64,000 nucleotides of DNA, taken from positions 62,001 through 126,000 of the forward strand of contig JAJDDK010000005.1 in the NCBI GenBank assembly GCA_029260345.1. Reading direction: 5' to 3'. Positions 8,405 to 16,872 of the stretch are shown here, in pieces. The DNA comes from Phycisphaerales bacterium (lineage in GTDB: Bacteria; Planctomycetota; Phycisphaerae; Phycisphaerales; UBA1924). Made by a program: the position numbers and the translations under genes. Position 1 is the stretch's first letter; each line of letters opens with the position of its first letter. The notes under the pieces are model-generated. The model made no database searches and was not told where the DNA came from. It worked only from the letters and a program-made list of their open reading frames with translations.

Positions 8405-9397
8405 TTGGCAACGTCAAACGCGAAAGACGCAAAGAAGCCCAAACGACTCGGCCGAGGCCTCAGCAGCCTCCTCAGCGAACCCGTTTCGATTGAGAAGCAA
8501 GGCGCCTCCGCCACGCCCGCACCTGCTCCTGCCGCTGCCACTGCGCCTTCAACCGAGGGCCCCGGATGGCGGCCCATCGCCGTCGGCGCCATCGTTCCGA
8601 ATCGATACCAGCCGCGCCATCACTTTGATGAAGAAGCGCTGGAACGCCTGGCCCAATCAATCCGTTCCGCCGGCGTCATGCAGCCCATTGTTGTTCGCCC
8701 GCTCGCGAATGATGACGATGCGCCCGCCGGCGCTGCATGGGAACTGATCGCGGGCGAACGACGCTGGCGCGCAGCGCAACGCGCTGGGCTATCCGAAGTT
8801 CCCGCCGTCATTGCATCGCTGACAGATCGCGAAACCGCGGAATGGTCGCTCGTTGAGAACCTCCAACGCGAGGACCTCAACCCCATCGAACGCGCCCGCG
8901 CTTTCCAACGGTTGCAGGAACATTTCGAACTTACGCAGGCCGAGATTGCACGCCGCGTCGGCCTCGAACGTTCCACCATCGCCAATCTCATCCGCCTCAC
9001 CGAACTCGAAGAACTCATTCAAGATGAAATCAGCGCCGGGCGCCTTTCCCCCGGGCACGGCAAAGCTTTGCTCGGCATGCCCTCCGGCAAAGCGCGGCTG
9101 CAAACCGCGCTCCGCGCCCGCGATGGCGAATGGTCCGTGCGACGCCTTGAGCAACACGTTCAGCAATTGAACGATGAACGCCCAGGCGAAACGCCCCGCA
9201 CTGAGGCGCCGGAGTCGTCCGCTCGCGCCGCCGCGAAACGCGATCTCGAGCGCCGACTTCGTGATCGGTTCGGCACCAAGGTGCGCGTGCACCTCGACAA
9301 GGCGGGACTGCGCGGGCGCATTCAGGTGGATTTCTACGATCTGGAACAGCTCGACGGCGTACTTGCACGCATGGGGGTATCCCCTGATCGCACGTAA
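8405..9397 (+). CDS. parB: chromosome partitioning protein ParB
   Basis: 330 residues. The N-terminus KPKRLGRGLSSLLSE is the typical ParA-interacting segment. The ParB/Srx CTPase domain includes GERRWRAAQR (about 117-126) and ENLQREDLNPIE (151-162), followed by the helix-turn-helix (about 176-197) that reads parS, and a C-terminal dimerisation part. CTP-dependent clamps should load at the three sites in the adjacent genes. The start is TTG 8405 with AGGGGAG seven nt upstream; no ATG fits the conserved N-terminus. No parA adjoins it, which is unusual, so ParA must be encoded elsewhere. Confidence 0.95.
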   Translation: MATSNAKDAKKPKRLGRGLSSLLSEPVSIEKQGASATPAPAPAAATAPSTEGPGWRPIAVGAIVPNRYQPRHHFDEEALERLAQSIRSAGVMQPIVVRPLANDDDAPAGAAWELIAGERRWRAAQRAGLSEVPAVIASLTDRETAEWSLVENLQREDLNPIERARAFQRLQEHFELTQAEIARRVGLERSTIANLIRLTELEELIQDEISAGRLSPGHGKALLGMPSGKARLQTALRARDGEWSVRRLEQHVQQLNDERPGETPRTEAPESSARAAAKRDLERRLRDRFGTKVRVHLDKAGLRGRIQVDFYDLEQLDGVLARMGVSPDRT

Positions 9398-9548
9398 AGC
9401 TCGTCCTTTTCCTCACTTTAGATACGCGTAACTTCGCCTTGCCAGCGCATGGCGTGGGCTGTACCGTTTGGACTTGTGTCGTTCGCGCTACGATTGCGCT
9501 GCATTAATTCTTCATCACCTTGCGATCGTAAGCGGCCAGCCTCCTATG

Positions 9549-9599
9549 TGAGGTCGGATGCTCTTCCATCGCACCAAGCTCTCTTCACAGGACCTCACG
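9549..9599 (+). promoter_or_regulatory. inverted repeat spanning the ribosome-binding region of the next gene
   Basis: GTGAGGTC (9549-9556) and GACCTCAC (9592-9599) are perfect 8-bp complements ending 2 nt before the ATG at 9601. In RNA the stem would hide the start region; in DNA it could be an operator for the gene's own HTH product. Both readings are inference. Confidence 0.4.
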
Positions 9600-9600
9600 A

Positions 9601-9996
9601 ATGGCAAAGCGCGCACTCAACAAAGTTTCGACCGACGACCTTGCCGCGGAGCTCAAACGCCGCAGCAAGTCCATCAAAACACTCGAACGCAAGCGCGATC
9701 GCCTTGCGCAGCAGCTCGACGAAGTGAACGAAGAGATCGCCATGCTTGGCGGCGCCGTTGTGATGGGCGGCGTGAGACGCCGGCCGCGCAACGAAATGAA
9801 CCTTGAAGAGTCGCTCATCAAACTCCTCAAGAACAAAACGCTCTCCGTCACCGAGACTGCGGAGAATGTGCAGAAGGCCGGCTATCGCACGACCAGCCCT
9901 AACTTCCGCACCATCGTCAATCAAACGCTTATTAACAGCCCCGCGTTCAAGCGCGTTTCCCGCGGCAAGTACACCGTCAAGGCCAACTACAAATAA
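9601..9996 (+). CDS. small coiled-coil / winged-helix-like protein, unknown function
   Basis: 131 residues, highly basic. Residues about 15-50 are a charged heptad-like helix (LAAELKRRSKSIKTLERKR) likely to form a coiled coil. The C-terminal part (about 70-131) contains ESLIKLLKNKTLSVTETAENV and ends FKRVSRGKYTVK, the layout of a winged-helix DNA-binding domain with a terminal beta wing (HARE-HTH-like). A nucleoid or regulatory protein is plausible. It follows parB by about 200 nt and has its own upstream region with an inverted repeat over the ribosome-binding site. The exact family is not recognised. Confidence 0.75.
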   Translation: MAKRALNKVSTDDLAAELKRRSKSIKTLERKRDRLAQQLDEVNEEIAMLGGAVVMGGVRRRPRNEMNLEESLIKLLKNKTLSVTETAENVQKAGYRTTSPNFRTIVNQTLINSPAFKRVSRGKYTVKANYK

Positions 9997-10024
9997 ACCA
10001 ATACTGAACAGCGCACGGAGGCGC

Positions 10025-11398
10025 TTAAGCGTCGGTCGCCGTCGGATTCGCACGACGCATATCCCGGCGCAGCCGCAGGAACATGAGCGACGCGATCCAG
10101 CTCACAAACGCCAGCAGCACAAAGAGCCATTCTTTCATGCCGCTGTAGTGATAGGTCGCGCCGCCGATTTTGAAGTTCCACCCGGCATAAAGAAGAACAC
10201 CAAGGAACGATGCGATGGCGCCGCGCACACCGGTGAGTGTGACGTGAATGCCCATGTACAGCGTCGCCAGATGGCGCGGCGCAAAGTCATGGTGACCGAG
10301 GTTCCACGCGAGTCGTCCGCCTCCGTACCCCATGCCAAGCACGATGCGCCCGAGCAGCAGCAGGGGGACGCTCGCCACGCCAAGCCCCAGCGCCGTCGTT
10401 GCATTGGCCGCGACAAACAGCCATGCGTGCCATGAGCGGAAGCGCACGATGTGAACGCGATTCAGAAGCCGCGCCCACATGGGAATCGTGATCACCGTCA
10501 GCAGCGTCGGCGCGACCTGCGTCAGCGTGATCGCCCATGCGTACCCAAGGTGCAAATCCTCATCCACCGCGATGATGAACGGCGCCAGTCCCGCCATGGC
10601 GCTCATGCCAAGCACGAACTGCGCCGCCATGTACGCGCGGTAGTGCGGATCATCGCGCAGCACTTCCAGCATGCCCCGCGCGCCGAACTGACCGCGCACG
10701 TCCGATGCCAATCCTGCATGTTCAAGCTTCAATTGCGCCGGCCCGCCGCGCCAGCGCACGTGCGACATCGCCCAGACACCGATCAGCGCGATGAGCGCAC
10801 ACCCGATGTACATCGCGCGAAACGCGAATACATCGTGCGTCTTCGTCACTTGAAGCACGCCGCCAATCACCGCGGCGGACACACTGATGATCAGAGCTAT
10901 GATCGATGCGTACCGCCCGACAATCGACGCACGCAGCGACCTCGGGTAATTCGACCGCCACACGTCGGACCGCGCCGTCACCAGCCCCGCCACAAAGCTC
11001 CGCCCGAGATACACCAGCGTCACCAGCATCCACACGCCGGCCGCGTTCACCGGCGCCAGCGCGATCAGCGCCACGCATGCAATCACTAGCGATTGCAACA
11101 CCGCGACAGCCCGCACGCGATTCTTCCCGACGAGCAATCGCGCCCAAACCAGGCTTGTCAGGTTGGCGACCATCGGCGCCGCGGCGACCGCCGCCACAAT
11201 CAGCTTGTCCGCATCAAACGTTTTCTTGGCGATCACGCCGACGACGCCGCTCTCTAGCGCCGCCATCGCAAAGGGGAACGCCATGGCGCTGCGCAATTCC
11301 CAGCGAAAGCTCGGCCGCGTCATGAGCGGCAGCGTGCGAGCGTCAAAGTAGCGCCGGGGAGGGCCGAAGAGATCGATCACGTTCCTTGGCAGTATCAC
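10025..11398 (-). CDS. major facilitator superfamily-type transporter
   Basis: About 457 residues with roughly 11-12 hydrophobic segments spread evenly, including ESGVVGVIAKKTF near the first helix, a basic cytoplasmic loop SDVWRSNYPRSLRASIVGRY after helix 4, and a second six-helix half from about residue 245. This is the general MFS layout; no substrate motif is recognised. The first in-frame start is GTG 11398, but GTG 11380 or ATG 11323 are possible. It converges on the small gene at 9601 (28 nt gap) and lies just past the terminator at 11427. Confidence 0.8.
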   Translation of the reverse strand: MILPRNVIDLFGPPRRYFDARTLPLMTRPSFRWELRSAMAFPFAMAALESGVVGVIAKKTFDADKLIVAAVAAAPMVANLTSLVWARLLVGKNRVRAVAVLQSLVIACVALIALAPVNAAGVWMLVTLVYLGRSFVAGLVTARSDVWRSNYPRSLRASIVGRYASIIALIISVSAAVIGGVLQVTKTHDVFAFRAMYIGCALIALIGVWAMSHVRWRGGPAQLKLEHAGLASDVRGQFGARGMLEVLRDDPHYRAYMAAQFVLGMSAMAGLAPFIIAVDEDLHLGYAWAITLTQVAPTLLTVITIPMWARLLNRVHIVRFRSWHAWLFVAANATTALGLGVASVPLLLLGRIVLGMGYGGGRLAWNLGHHDFAPRHLATLYMGIHVTLTGVRGAIASFLGVLLYAGWNFKIGGATYHYSGMKEWLFVLLAFVSWIASLMFLRLRRDMRRANPTATDA

Positions 11399-11426
11399 TC
11401 CACACCGGCGCCGTCAAAACCCGGCG

Positions 11427-11453
11427 CATAAAAAAGCCCGGTCAAGCCGGGCT
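11427..11453 (-). terminator. rho-independent terminator of the small lipoprotein gene
   Basis: On the minus strand a 7-bp GC stem (AGCCCGG / CCGGGCT, 5-nt loop) is followed directly by a run of T residues. It lies about 37 nt beyond the stop of the gene ending at 11490 and points the same way. Confidence 0.85.
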
Positions 11454-11489
11454 GTTGGTTCATGCAAATGTTCGACTGCGGCGTCGCGA

Positions 11490-11750
11490 TCAATACGGCG
11501 ACGGCTGCTTGTGCAGACGCGACGGCTTGTCGTACAGCCAGAACGTCGTGAAGTCGTTGCGCATCGCGCGGATATTCGTGTTTCGCGTGATGGCCGCGCG
11601 GTTCCAGTTCTGCACGTTGGAGACGTTCAGCGTGCCGACGCCGGGCGTCGGATTGCCGCGATAACCGCCGCACCCAACCAGCGTCGTCGCGGCGATGGCG
11701 CCGGCGCTCAAAACCAGAGCGGCGTGAACTCGTGTGCGTCGTCGGGACAT
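11490..11750 (-). CDS. small predicted lipoprotein
   Basis: 86 residues starting MSRRRTRVHAALVL. The signal sequence ends in a lipobox LVGC (Cys about residue 27), and the mature part is short, polar and rich in N, R and T (VSNVQNWNRAAITRNTNIR). GAGGAG lies about 8 nt before ATG 11750, so this start is preferred to the longer frame from 11798. It is monocistronic, with a clear terminator downstream. No function can be assigned. Confidence 0.8.
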   Translation of the reverse strand: MSRRRTRVHAALVLSAGAIAATTLVGCGGYRGNPTPGVGTLNVSNVQNWNRAAITRNTNIRAMRNDFTTFWLYDKPSRLHKQPSPY

Positions 11751-12204
11751 GGACCGTCTCCTCAATGGCTGAAAATACGCGTCGCGACCGGGCCGCACGC
11801 AGTGGTGTTCTATCGACGCCGCCGGGGCGAGTCAATGAGGCTTTGGGGCCGTTCGGGCTTTGCTTGGACCCGCCGCCAACCTCGACACCCCATCATTCGG
11901 ATTTCCATCGACGACGGTTCCCACGCGGAGTATGCTCTGGTCAAGGTTCGCTTCGTCGTCACCTGGCTCGCGGCCATGACAAATGCTCGAACCTTCAAGT
12001 CACCCCTGGGGAGCCCCTGAACCCCGAGACGATGGCCATGCCTCCTCTGAGTGGACGGCCGGGATCACGGACAGGGCGCCCACTTGGTCGCAGGGGTTCG
12101 AGCATCGCTTGGACGCGGGCTTCGACAACGAGGCGAACTTTTTTCATGCGCTTGCTTTTTTGGAGCAAGTGAATGACGGGAATCGCCATCGCTAGGATGC
12201 CCCC
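11751..12204. other. gene-free region with a possible structured RNA upstream of cysE
   Basis: No ORF here looks real. A perfect 11-bp complementary pair, ATGCTCGAACC (11983-11993) and GGTTCGAGCAT (12095-12105), encloses about 100 nt. A second helix, AGTGG (about 12049) with CCACT (about 12080), and a GC-rich hairpin near 12000-12025 sit inside it, giving a plausible multi-helix RNA closed by a terminal stem. Downstream are two short T-runs (about 12137 and 12154). It matches none of the riboswitch, SRP, RNase P or tmRNA signatures I know. It could serve cysE or be an independent small RNA. Confidence 0.4.
12193..12198 (+). promoter_or_regulatory. -10-like hexamer TAGGAT, 6 nt before the cysE ATG
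   Basis: TAGGAT then six nt then ATG 12205. Transcription would begin at or next to the start codon, giving a leaderless mRNA. No Shine-Dalgarno site or clear -35 box is seen. Confidence 0.55.
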
Positions 12205-13200
12205 ATGCCATCGGGGCGTTCAGAATCCGGTTCTCATTCGTCGGGGCCGCCGCCCGTGCCGTCGCGGGTGCGGGCGTCGATTGCGGAATCCATCCGCGCC
12301 CAGCCGGTCCTCTCGCATCTCGATGCGCCGATGCTGCCCAAGGGGCGGAACATCCGGCGATTCGTCGAGCAGGTTCGCTGCCTCGTCTTTCCCGGGTTTT
12401 TCGAGGATGAGGCCCTCGCCTCGCCGGGCGTCGACGGCTGGGTGGAGAAGCTGCTCGGAGAGATTCACGAATCCGCGTGCGCGATCATTCACCGCGCGAT
12501 CGAATACGCCGCCCATGTCGGCCTGCCGACGCCGCAAGATCGGGCTGCGGCGCCGGACCCCTCAAGCCAGGCACAGCGCGTGGTGGATCGTTTCCTCAAA
12601 GAACTCCCGTCACTACGCAGCGCCATCGCGCTTGACGTCATGGCGGCGTACGACGGCGACCCCGCCGCGACGCATTCCGATGAGACCATCGCGTGTTACC
12701 CCGGCGTCAGCGCTGTGTTCAGCTATCGCCTCGCGCATATTCTGTTGTCACTGGGTGTGCCGCTCGTGCCGCGGATTATTACGGAGCAGGCCCACGCGGA
12801 CACGGGGATTGATATTCACCCCGGCGCGAAGATTGGCAAATCGTTCTTCATCGATCACGGCGCGGGCGTGGTGATCGGCGAAACCACGATTGTCGGTGAT
12901 CATGTGAAGCTGTACCAAGGCGTCACGCTTGGCGCGCGGAGTTTTGAAAAGGATGCGCACGGACGACTCGTGCGCGGCCTGAAGCGCCATCCGACCATCG
13001 GTCATCGTGTGACGATCTATGCGGGCGCGTGCATCCTCGGCGGAGATACAGTCGTGGGAGATGATTGCGTCGTCTCCGGCGGCGTGTTCCTGACGTTCAG
13101 CGTCCCGCCGCGCCATGTGGTGCGACAGAAACAAGCGGAACTTGTGCTGCGCACGAATCGAGAAGTGGAAAACATGGAGCAACCCTCCAATGACGGATGA
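12205..13200 (+). CDS. cysE: serine O-acetyltransferase
   Basis: 331 residues. Makes O-acetylserine from serine and acetyl-CoA, the committed step of cysteine synthesis. An alpha-helical N-terminal region (to about 190) is followed by left-handed beta-helix hexapeptide repeats. The family core is present: YRLAHILLS, then DIHPGAKIGKSFFIDHGAGV with the catalytic His of the FIDHG segment, and GETTIVGDHVKLYQGVTLGA. The N-terminus is longer than the E. coli enzyme, as in EpsC/SATase forms with an extended helical domain. The last 11 nt overlap the phosphatase gene, so the two are probably co-transcribed. Confidence 0.92.
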   Translation: MPSGRSESGSHSSGPPPVPSRVRASIAESIRAQPVLSHLDAPMLPKGRNIRRFVEQVRCLVFPGFFEDEALASPGVDGWVEKLLGEIHESACAIIHRAIEYAAHVGLPTPQDRAAAPDPSSQAQRVVDRFLKELPSLRSAIALDVMAAYDGDPAATHSDETIACYPGVSAVFSYRLAHILLSLGVPLVPRIITEQAHADTGIDIHPGAKIGKSFFIDHGAGVVIGETTIVGDHVKLYQGVTLGARSFEKDAHGRLVRGLKRHPTIGHRVTIYAGACILGGDTVVGDDCVVSGGVFLTFSVPPRHVVRQKQAELVLRTNREVENMEQPSNDG

Positions 13201-13894
13201 AACCGCGGCGCCTAAGCCGAAAAAACCATTCAGCCCCGTTCGGTTCGCCATCAATGCGCTGCTCTTTGTCTCGCTCATCGGCGGCGGTATCTGGGTGTGG
13301 GATGAATACGTCAAGGATCAGGTCATCATTCGCAACTACGGCGTGGTCGTAGACGGCGAGATTTATCGCGCCGGACGTCAGACGCCGCGCACAATGCGGA
13401 AGCTGCACGACCAGAACAACATTCGCACCGTGGTTGATTTTGGCGCGTTTGAACGGGGTTCGAAAGCAGAACTCGAACAGCAGGGCGTCGCGGCGGAGCT
13501 CGGCATGGAGCGCCATCGCTTTGATCTCTTAGGTGATGCGACAGGAAATCCGAATGATTACGTCGCCGCGCTGCGTCTCATGAGCGATGAATCGAATTAC
13601 CCGATGCTCGTGCAGTGCGGCGCCGGCGCCCAGCGCACCACACTCGCCGTCATGCTGTACCGGCACCTCGTCGAAGGCAAACGTCTCGCAGATGTTTACC
13701 CCGAGTCATTCCGACACGAACACGACCCTGATGACGACTGGATTCTGCTGATTTATCTCGCGGAACATCTCGACGAAATTCGCGATGCGTACGAAAGCGG
13801 GGGCTGGATTCCGGGATATCCGTTGCCGACGGAATATGCATCCGCCGAAACGCCTGCGGAAAGCGAAGCGTCCGTCAGTGACGACGGAGCCTAA
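13190..13894 (+). CDS. membrane-anchored tyrosine/dual-specificity phosphatase-like protein
   Basis: 234 residues. A cytoplasmic basic tail, then one membrane helix (about 18-37), then a periplasmic domain. The P-loop C143-GAGAQ-R149 fits C-x5-R of cysteine-based phosphatases. EIYRAGRQTP (57-66) is typical of the DSP-like group that includes plant/fungal SIW14-like and bacterial enzymes. The general acid is unclear; several Asp residues lie near 112-123. ATG 13190 is placed by GGAG at 13176-13179 and by the overlap with cysE. The C-terminus is acidic. The 3' end overlaps the converging permease gene by 20 nt. Confidence 0.82.
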   Translation: MTDETAAPKPKKPFSPVRFAINALLFVSLIGGGIWVWDEYVKDQVIIRNYGVVVDGEIYRAGRQTPRTMRKLHDQNNIRTVVDFGAFERGSKAELEQQGVAAELGMERHRFDLLGDATGNPNDYVAALRLMSDESNYPMLVQCGAGAQRTTLAVMLYRHLVEGKRLADVYPESFRHEHDPDDDWILLIYLAEHLDEIRDAYESGGWIPGYPLPTEYASAETPAESEASVSDDGA

Positions 13895-15527
13895 AGTATT
13901 CAAACGCCGTATAGGCGCCGAGCGCCGCGACGCCGCCCCAAAGGACGAGCAGCCCGGTCACAATGTTGTCCGCGACTGCGTTTTCACCGCCGGAGATGGT
14001 GATCACCGACGCCAGCGCCGGGAAGAAGCTCCAAAGATACACCTGCAGTGGCATTCCGTCGCGCAGGCGTAGTGCGACGATGGCGCCGGTCAGCGTCATC
14101 AGGAAACACGCCACTGCGAGCGCAAAGCGTTCGTTGTGATTGCCGAAGATTTCACGCCGCAGCCGTTCGATGCGTGTGTCCAGGACGTCGCGCCGCCGCA
14201 CGAGTTCGGTGATTTCAGGATCATCACGCGAACGATCGATCACGCGATCCGCTTCTTGCAGCAATTGCGCCGAGCTGAATTCGTACAATTCCGCGCCGGG
14301 GTCGGACACGAGTCGCAATTGCTCAACGATTTGCCGCTCGCGCATGGCGCCGCCCCCGTTGCGTGTGCCAACCTGCGTGAGTTCGAGCGTGATGGACGTG
14401 GGGCCGGCGGTCTCTTCGGCGTTCACACTGATCCAGGCGCTCTCGGCGGTCTGGCGACGACGGGCGCCGTCGCTCAAGACCCAATCCACTTCGATGGATT
14501 CACCGGGGCTTGGCAGTAAATGCCAGCGGCCATTCTCATAGCGCACGTCCGAGGCGCGAATCGCAAGCCGTTGCCCCAGCGCATCAGTGAGACCAACACG
14601 TGATTCGCCCGCAATCGCCGCGACCAGAAGGCGCTCCGTGCGGCGTTTCGTCAGCGCCGCAGCAAGACGCCGGCGCAACTGATCAACCGCGTTGTGCTGC
14701 TCGGGATTGTCATGCAAGTCGCCAAGCTGAAGAAACGTATAGAAGCGAGGGCTCTCTTCAAATGCATTTGGAACGATCCACGGACCGATGCGCCGAATGG
14801 TGCCGACTTCACCAAGGCCCTGTCCCTGTTGCCGTCCAACGGCGCCTTCAAGACGCATATGAACCATCGTGACGACGTCGGCGCCTTGCCGTTCGGTGCT
14901 GAGCAGCACTTCAGCGCGTTCGGCGGCGATCTCCGCCTGAATGGAGCCATCCGGCGCGGCGTCATACGCAACAACACCCGTTAAGAACAATCGATCCGTC
15001 ACGCCCCGTGCCGGATCGGGCTGCCCGCGAATGGCGCGATCGGCGTGAATGGCCAGTCCGTTCAACTCGACCGCGTCGCCCTTTTCGATGGAGGTGATGA
15101 GCATGCGCGCCACATCACGCGTGATCAGTTCCTGCATCGAACGCAGAAACGTCGGAATCACAAAGTGCGCCAGTCCCGCGACCACGATTGCAAGACTCAA
15201 TCCAAGTCCGATCGCCGGCATCAACACCGAACGGTGGCTGATGCCCCCGGCGGACGCCGCGAGATGTTCGTTGTCCGCCGCGAACCGGTGATAGACAAGC
15301 GTTGACGCAAATCCGGCCGCGAACGGCGACGCGAATTGCAGCATGGGAATCATGGCCAGCGCCATGAAGCGCAGCGCGTCAGTGGGTCCGAGTTGTCCTT
15401 CGGCGAGCGGTCGCACCCCGGCGGCGAATGCGACGATGCCGCACAGCGCCGCGAGCGTCAGCGCCGCCAGACGCCACAGGTCTTCGGTGAGCAGTCCCCA
15501 GATGCGCAGCGGAAATCGAATCCACAT
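13875..15527 (-). CDS. LptF/LptG-family permease (YjgP/YjgQ)
   Basis: 550 residues. Three N-terminal membrane segments (about 20-38, 52-75, 95-125), a large periplasmic region, and three C-terminal membrane segments (about 455-545) give the LptF/G architecture. LptFG with LptB pulls lipopolysaccharide from the inner membrane, which fits the lipid A genes at 39-45 kb. The periplasmic region is longer than in E. coli LptF/G (about 360 residues in total there). No second lpt permease is adjacent. ATG 15527 starts the first hydrophobic block; the frame is open far upstream, but that part looks non-coding. Confidence 0.78.
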   Translation of the reverse strand: MWIRFPLRIWGLLTEDLWRLAALTLAALCGIVAFAAGVRPLAEGQLGPTDALRFMALAMIPMLQFASPFAAGFASTLVYHRFAADNEHLAASAGGISHRSVLMPAIGLGLSLAIVVAGLAHFVIPTFLRSMQELITRDVARMLITSIEKGDAVELNGLAIHADRAIRGQPDPARGVTDRLFLTGVVAYDAAPDGSIQAEIAAERAEVLLSTERQGADVVTMVHMRLEGAVGRQQGQGLGEVGTIRRIGPWIVPNAFEESPRFYTFLQLGDLHDNPEQHNAVDQLRRRLAAALTKRRTERLLVAAIAGESRVGLTDALGQRLAIRASDVRYENGRWHLLPSPGESIEVDWVLSDGARRRQTAESAWISVNAEETAGPTSITLELTQVGTRNGGGAMRERQIVEQLRLVSDPGAELYEFSSAQLLQEADRVIDRSRDDPEITELVRRRDVLDTRIERLRREIFGNHNERFALAVACFLMTLTGAIVALRLRDGMPLQVYLWSFFPALASVITISGGENAVADNIVTGLLVLWGGVAALGAYTAFEYFRLRRH

Positions 15528-15767
15528 ATCGGTCCATCGTCGCCGCGTTTGACGTGGCGCACAAGCGAGCGATGCACGTTCGTCCGGAAACGGCTGGAAA
15601 GCTGCGCGGGCCGCAACGACTGGGCCGCCCTCACATGGCCGATCCACACAAATTCGACTCCTTGGCGCTGCTTTCGATGGCGAGAGTTTTCGATGGTGGT
15701 ATGGCGGCGCCCGTAATCCAGTTTCGCATCGGGGCGCCTGGCACATATTTCGTCCGGGAGACGACCC

Positions 15768-16214
15768 ATGCGTGGCAAGACACATACACCTCGATCTCGT
15801 CGCGGCTTCTCGCTGATTGAGAACCTGATGGCCGCAGCGGTGCTGGGCATCATTGTGCTGGCTGTGGGGCTGGCCGTGAGCGCCGCCCAGAAAGCAAGCC
15901 AGGAGGGCAAGAAGACCGTTCTGGGCGCCATGGCGGCGGACGACCTGATGTCTGAGCTGCGCGCCGTGGCGTACGCCAATCTGCCGGGCTACGACGGGAT
16001 GGTTCAGGACGTCGGCGCGTTGCAGACGCTGACCGGCGATGACTACCCCGACACATACTGGGCCTTGGGGCGCAGTGTGCTGGTGGAAGACACGCAGTAC
16101 GTCGAAGGCGGCCTGGGCGCCGTGATCGACGGCCGGCGCATCGTCGTCGCGGCGTTCGATGACGATCGTGTCTTGGTCGAACTGGAGTGCTTTGTTCCGG
16201 AGCCGTCGTCATGA
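15768..16214 (+). CDS. minor pseudopilin, PilV/GspI-like
   Basis: 148 residues. Class III (prepilin peptidase) signal RRGFSLIENLMAAAVLGI: cleavage after Gly, Phe+1 and Glu+5 as required for pilin assembly, followed by the hydrophobic helix. GGGAG lies just before ATG 15768. It is the first gene of a four-gene cluster; its stop overlaps the next ATG (ATGA). It is likely part of the tip complex of a type II secretion or type IV pilus machine, whose ATPase and platform genes are not in this window. Confidence 0.88.
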   Translation: MRGKTHTPRSRRGFSLIENLMAAAVLGIIVLAVGLAVSAAQKASQEGKKTVLGAMAADDLMSELRAVAYANLPGYDGMVQDVGALQTLTGDDYPDTYWALGRSVLVEDTQYVEGGLGAVIDGRRIVVAAFDDDRVLVELECFVPEPSS

Positions 16215-16846
16215 AAGCCCGCACACGCACACATGCACGGCGCGGCTTCACGGTCGCGGAACTGTTGATCGGCATCGTCATCACGGCGCTCGTCGCCATG
16301 GCGATCTCGACCATGCTGACGCTGGTCGGCGAGACGACGTCTCGTTCGCGCGATGAGCGCGCTGCCGTCATGCGTTCGCATCTGGCGCAGGTGCGCCTGC
16401 GTTCGTACACCGAGCCGTCGCTGGCCGTTTTGCAATTTGACGCCACCAAAGGAGTGGCGATCTGGCTGCACGATGACAACCCCGGCGAAAAGGTGAACCT
16501 GACTGAATTGCGTGTGCTGTGGTTTGACGCCGAGACCGGCGCCATCACCGCAGAACGCGTGGAGTTTCCCGACAACTGGACGCCGGAAATGATCGCTGCG
16601 GCAGACGCCGTGCTGGTGAAAACCTCGGATTTCTTTGCTGAAATCATCGCCATGCGCGAGGCGGGCCAGACCACGACGGACACGCTGCTGGAGACCGTCG
16701 CGGATTTAGATCTGACCTTCAATGGCGTGGGGATTCAGTCCTCCGACCGCGTTCGCTACGCCATCACTCTGACTTCTGATGAAGGCGACGAAGTGCAAAC
16801 GTACATCGTCGTTGGGCTGCCGAATCACATCGAGCCGTCCGCTTGA
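16211..16846 (+). CDS. minor pseudopilin, PilW/GspJ-like
   Basis: 211 residues. Prepilin signal RRGFTVAELLIGIVITALV with Phe+1 and Glu+5, then a hydrophobic helix and an extended polar domain. Start ATG 16211 overlaps the preceding stop, showing translational coupling; the frame opens 24 nt earlier but the coupled ATG is preferred. The size and order (second in the cluster) fit PilW/GspJ. It is followed 26 nt later by the PilX-like gene. Confidence 0.86.
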   Translation: MKARTRTHARRGFTVAELLIGIVITALVAMAISTMLTLVGETTSRSRDERAAVMRSHLAQVRLRSYTEPSLAVLQFDATKGVAIWLHDDNPGEKVNLTELRVLWFDAETGAITAERVEFPDNWTPEMIAAADAVLVKTSDFFAEIIAMREAGQTTTDTLLETVADLDLTFNGVGIQSSDRVRYAITLTSDEGDEVQTYIVVGLPNHIEPSA

Positions 16847-16872
16847 TTCCCTGTCCCTGTGAGGAGCGCACT

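Noticed and set aside
11983-12105. Identification as a known riboswitch, SRP RNA or RNase P RNA
   Set aside because: None of the conserved cores (for example the B12 box, the SRP GGAA tetraloop or RNase P consensus blocks) can be found; kept only as an unclassified structure.
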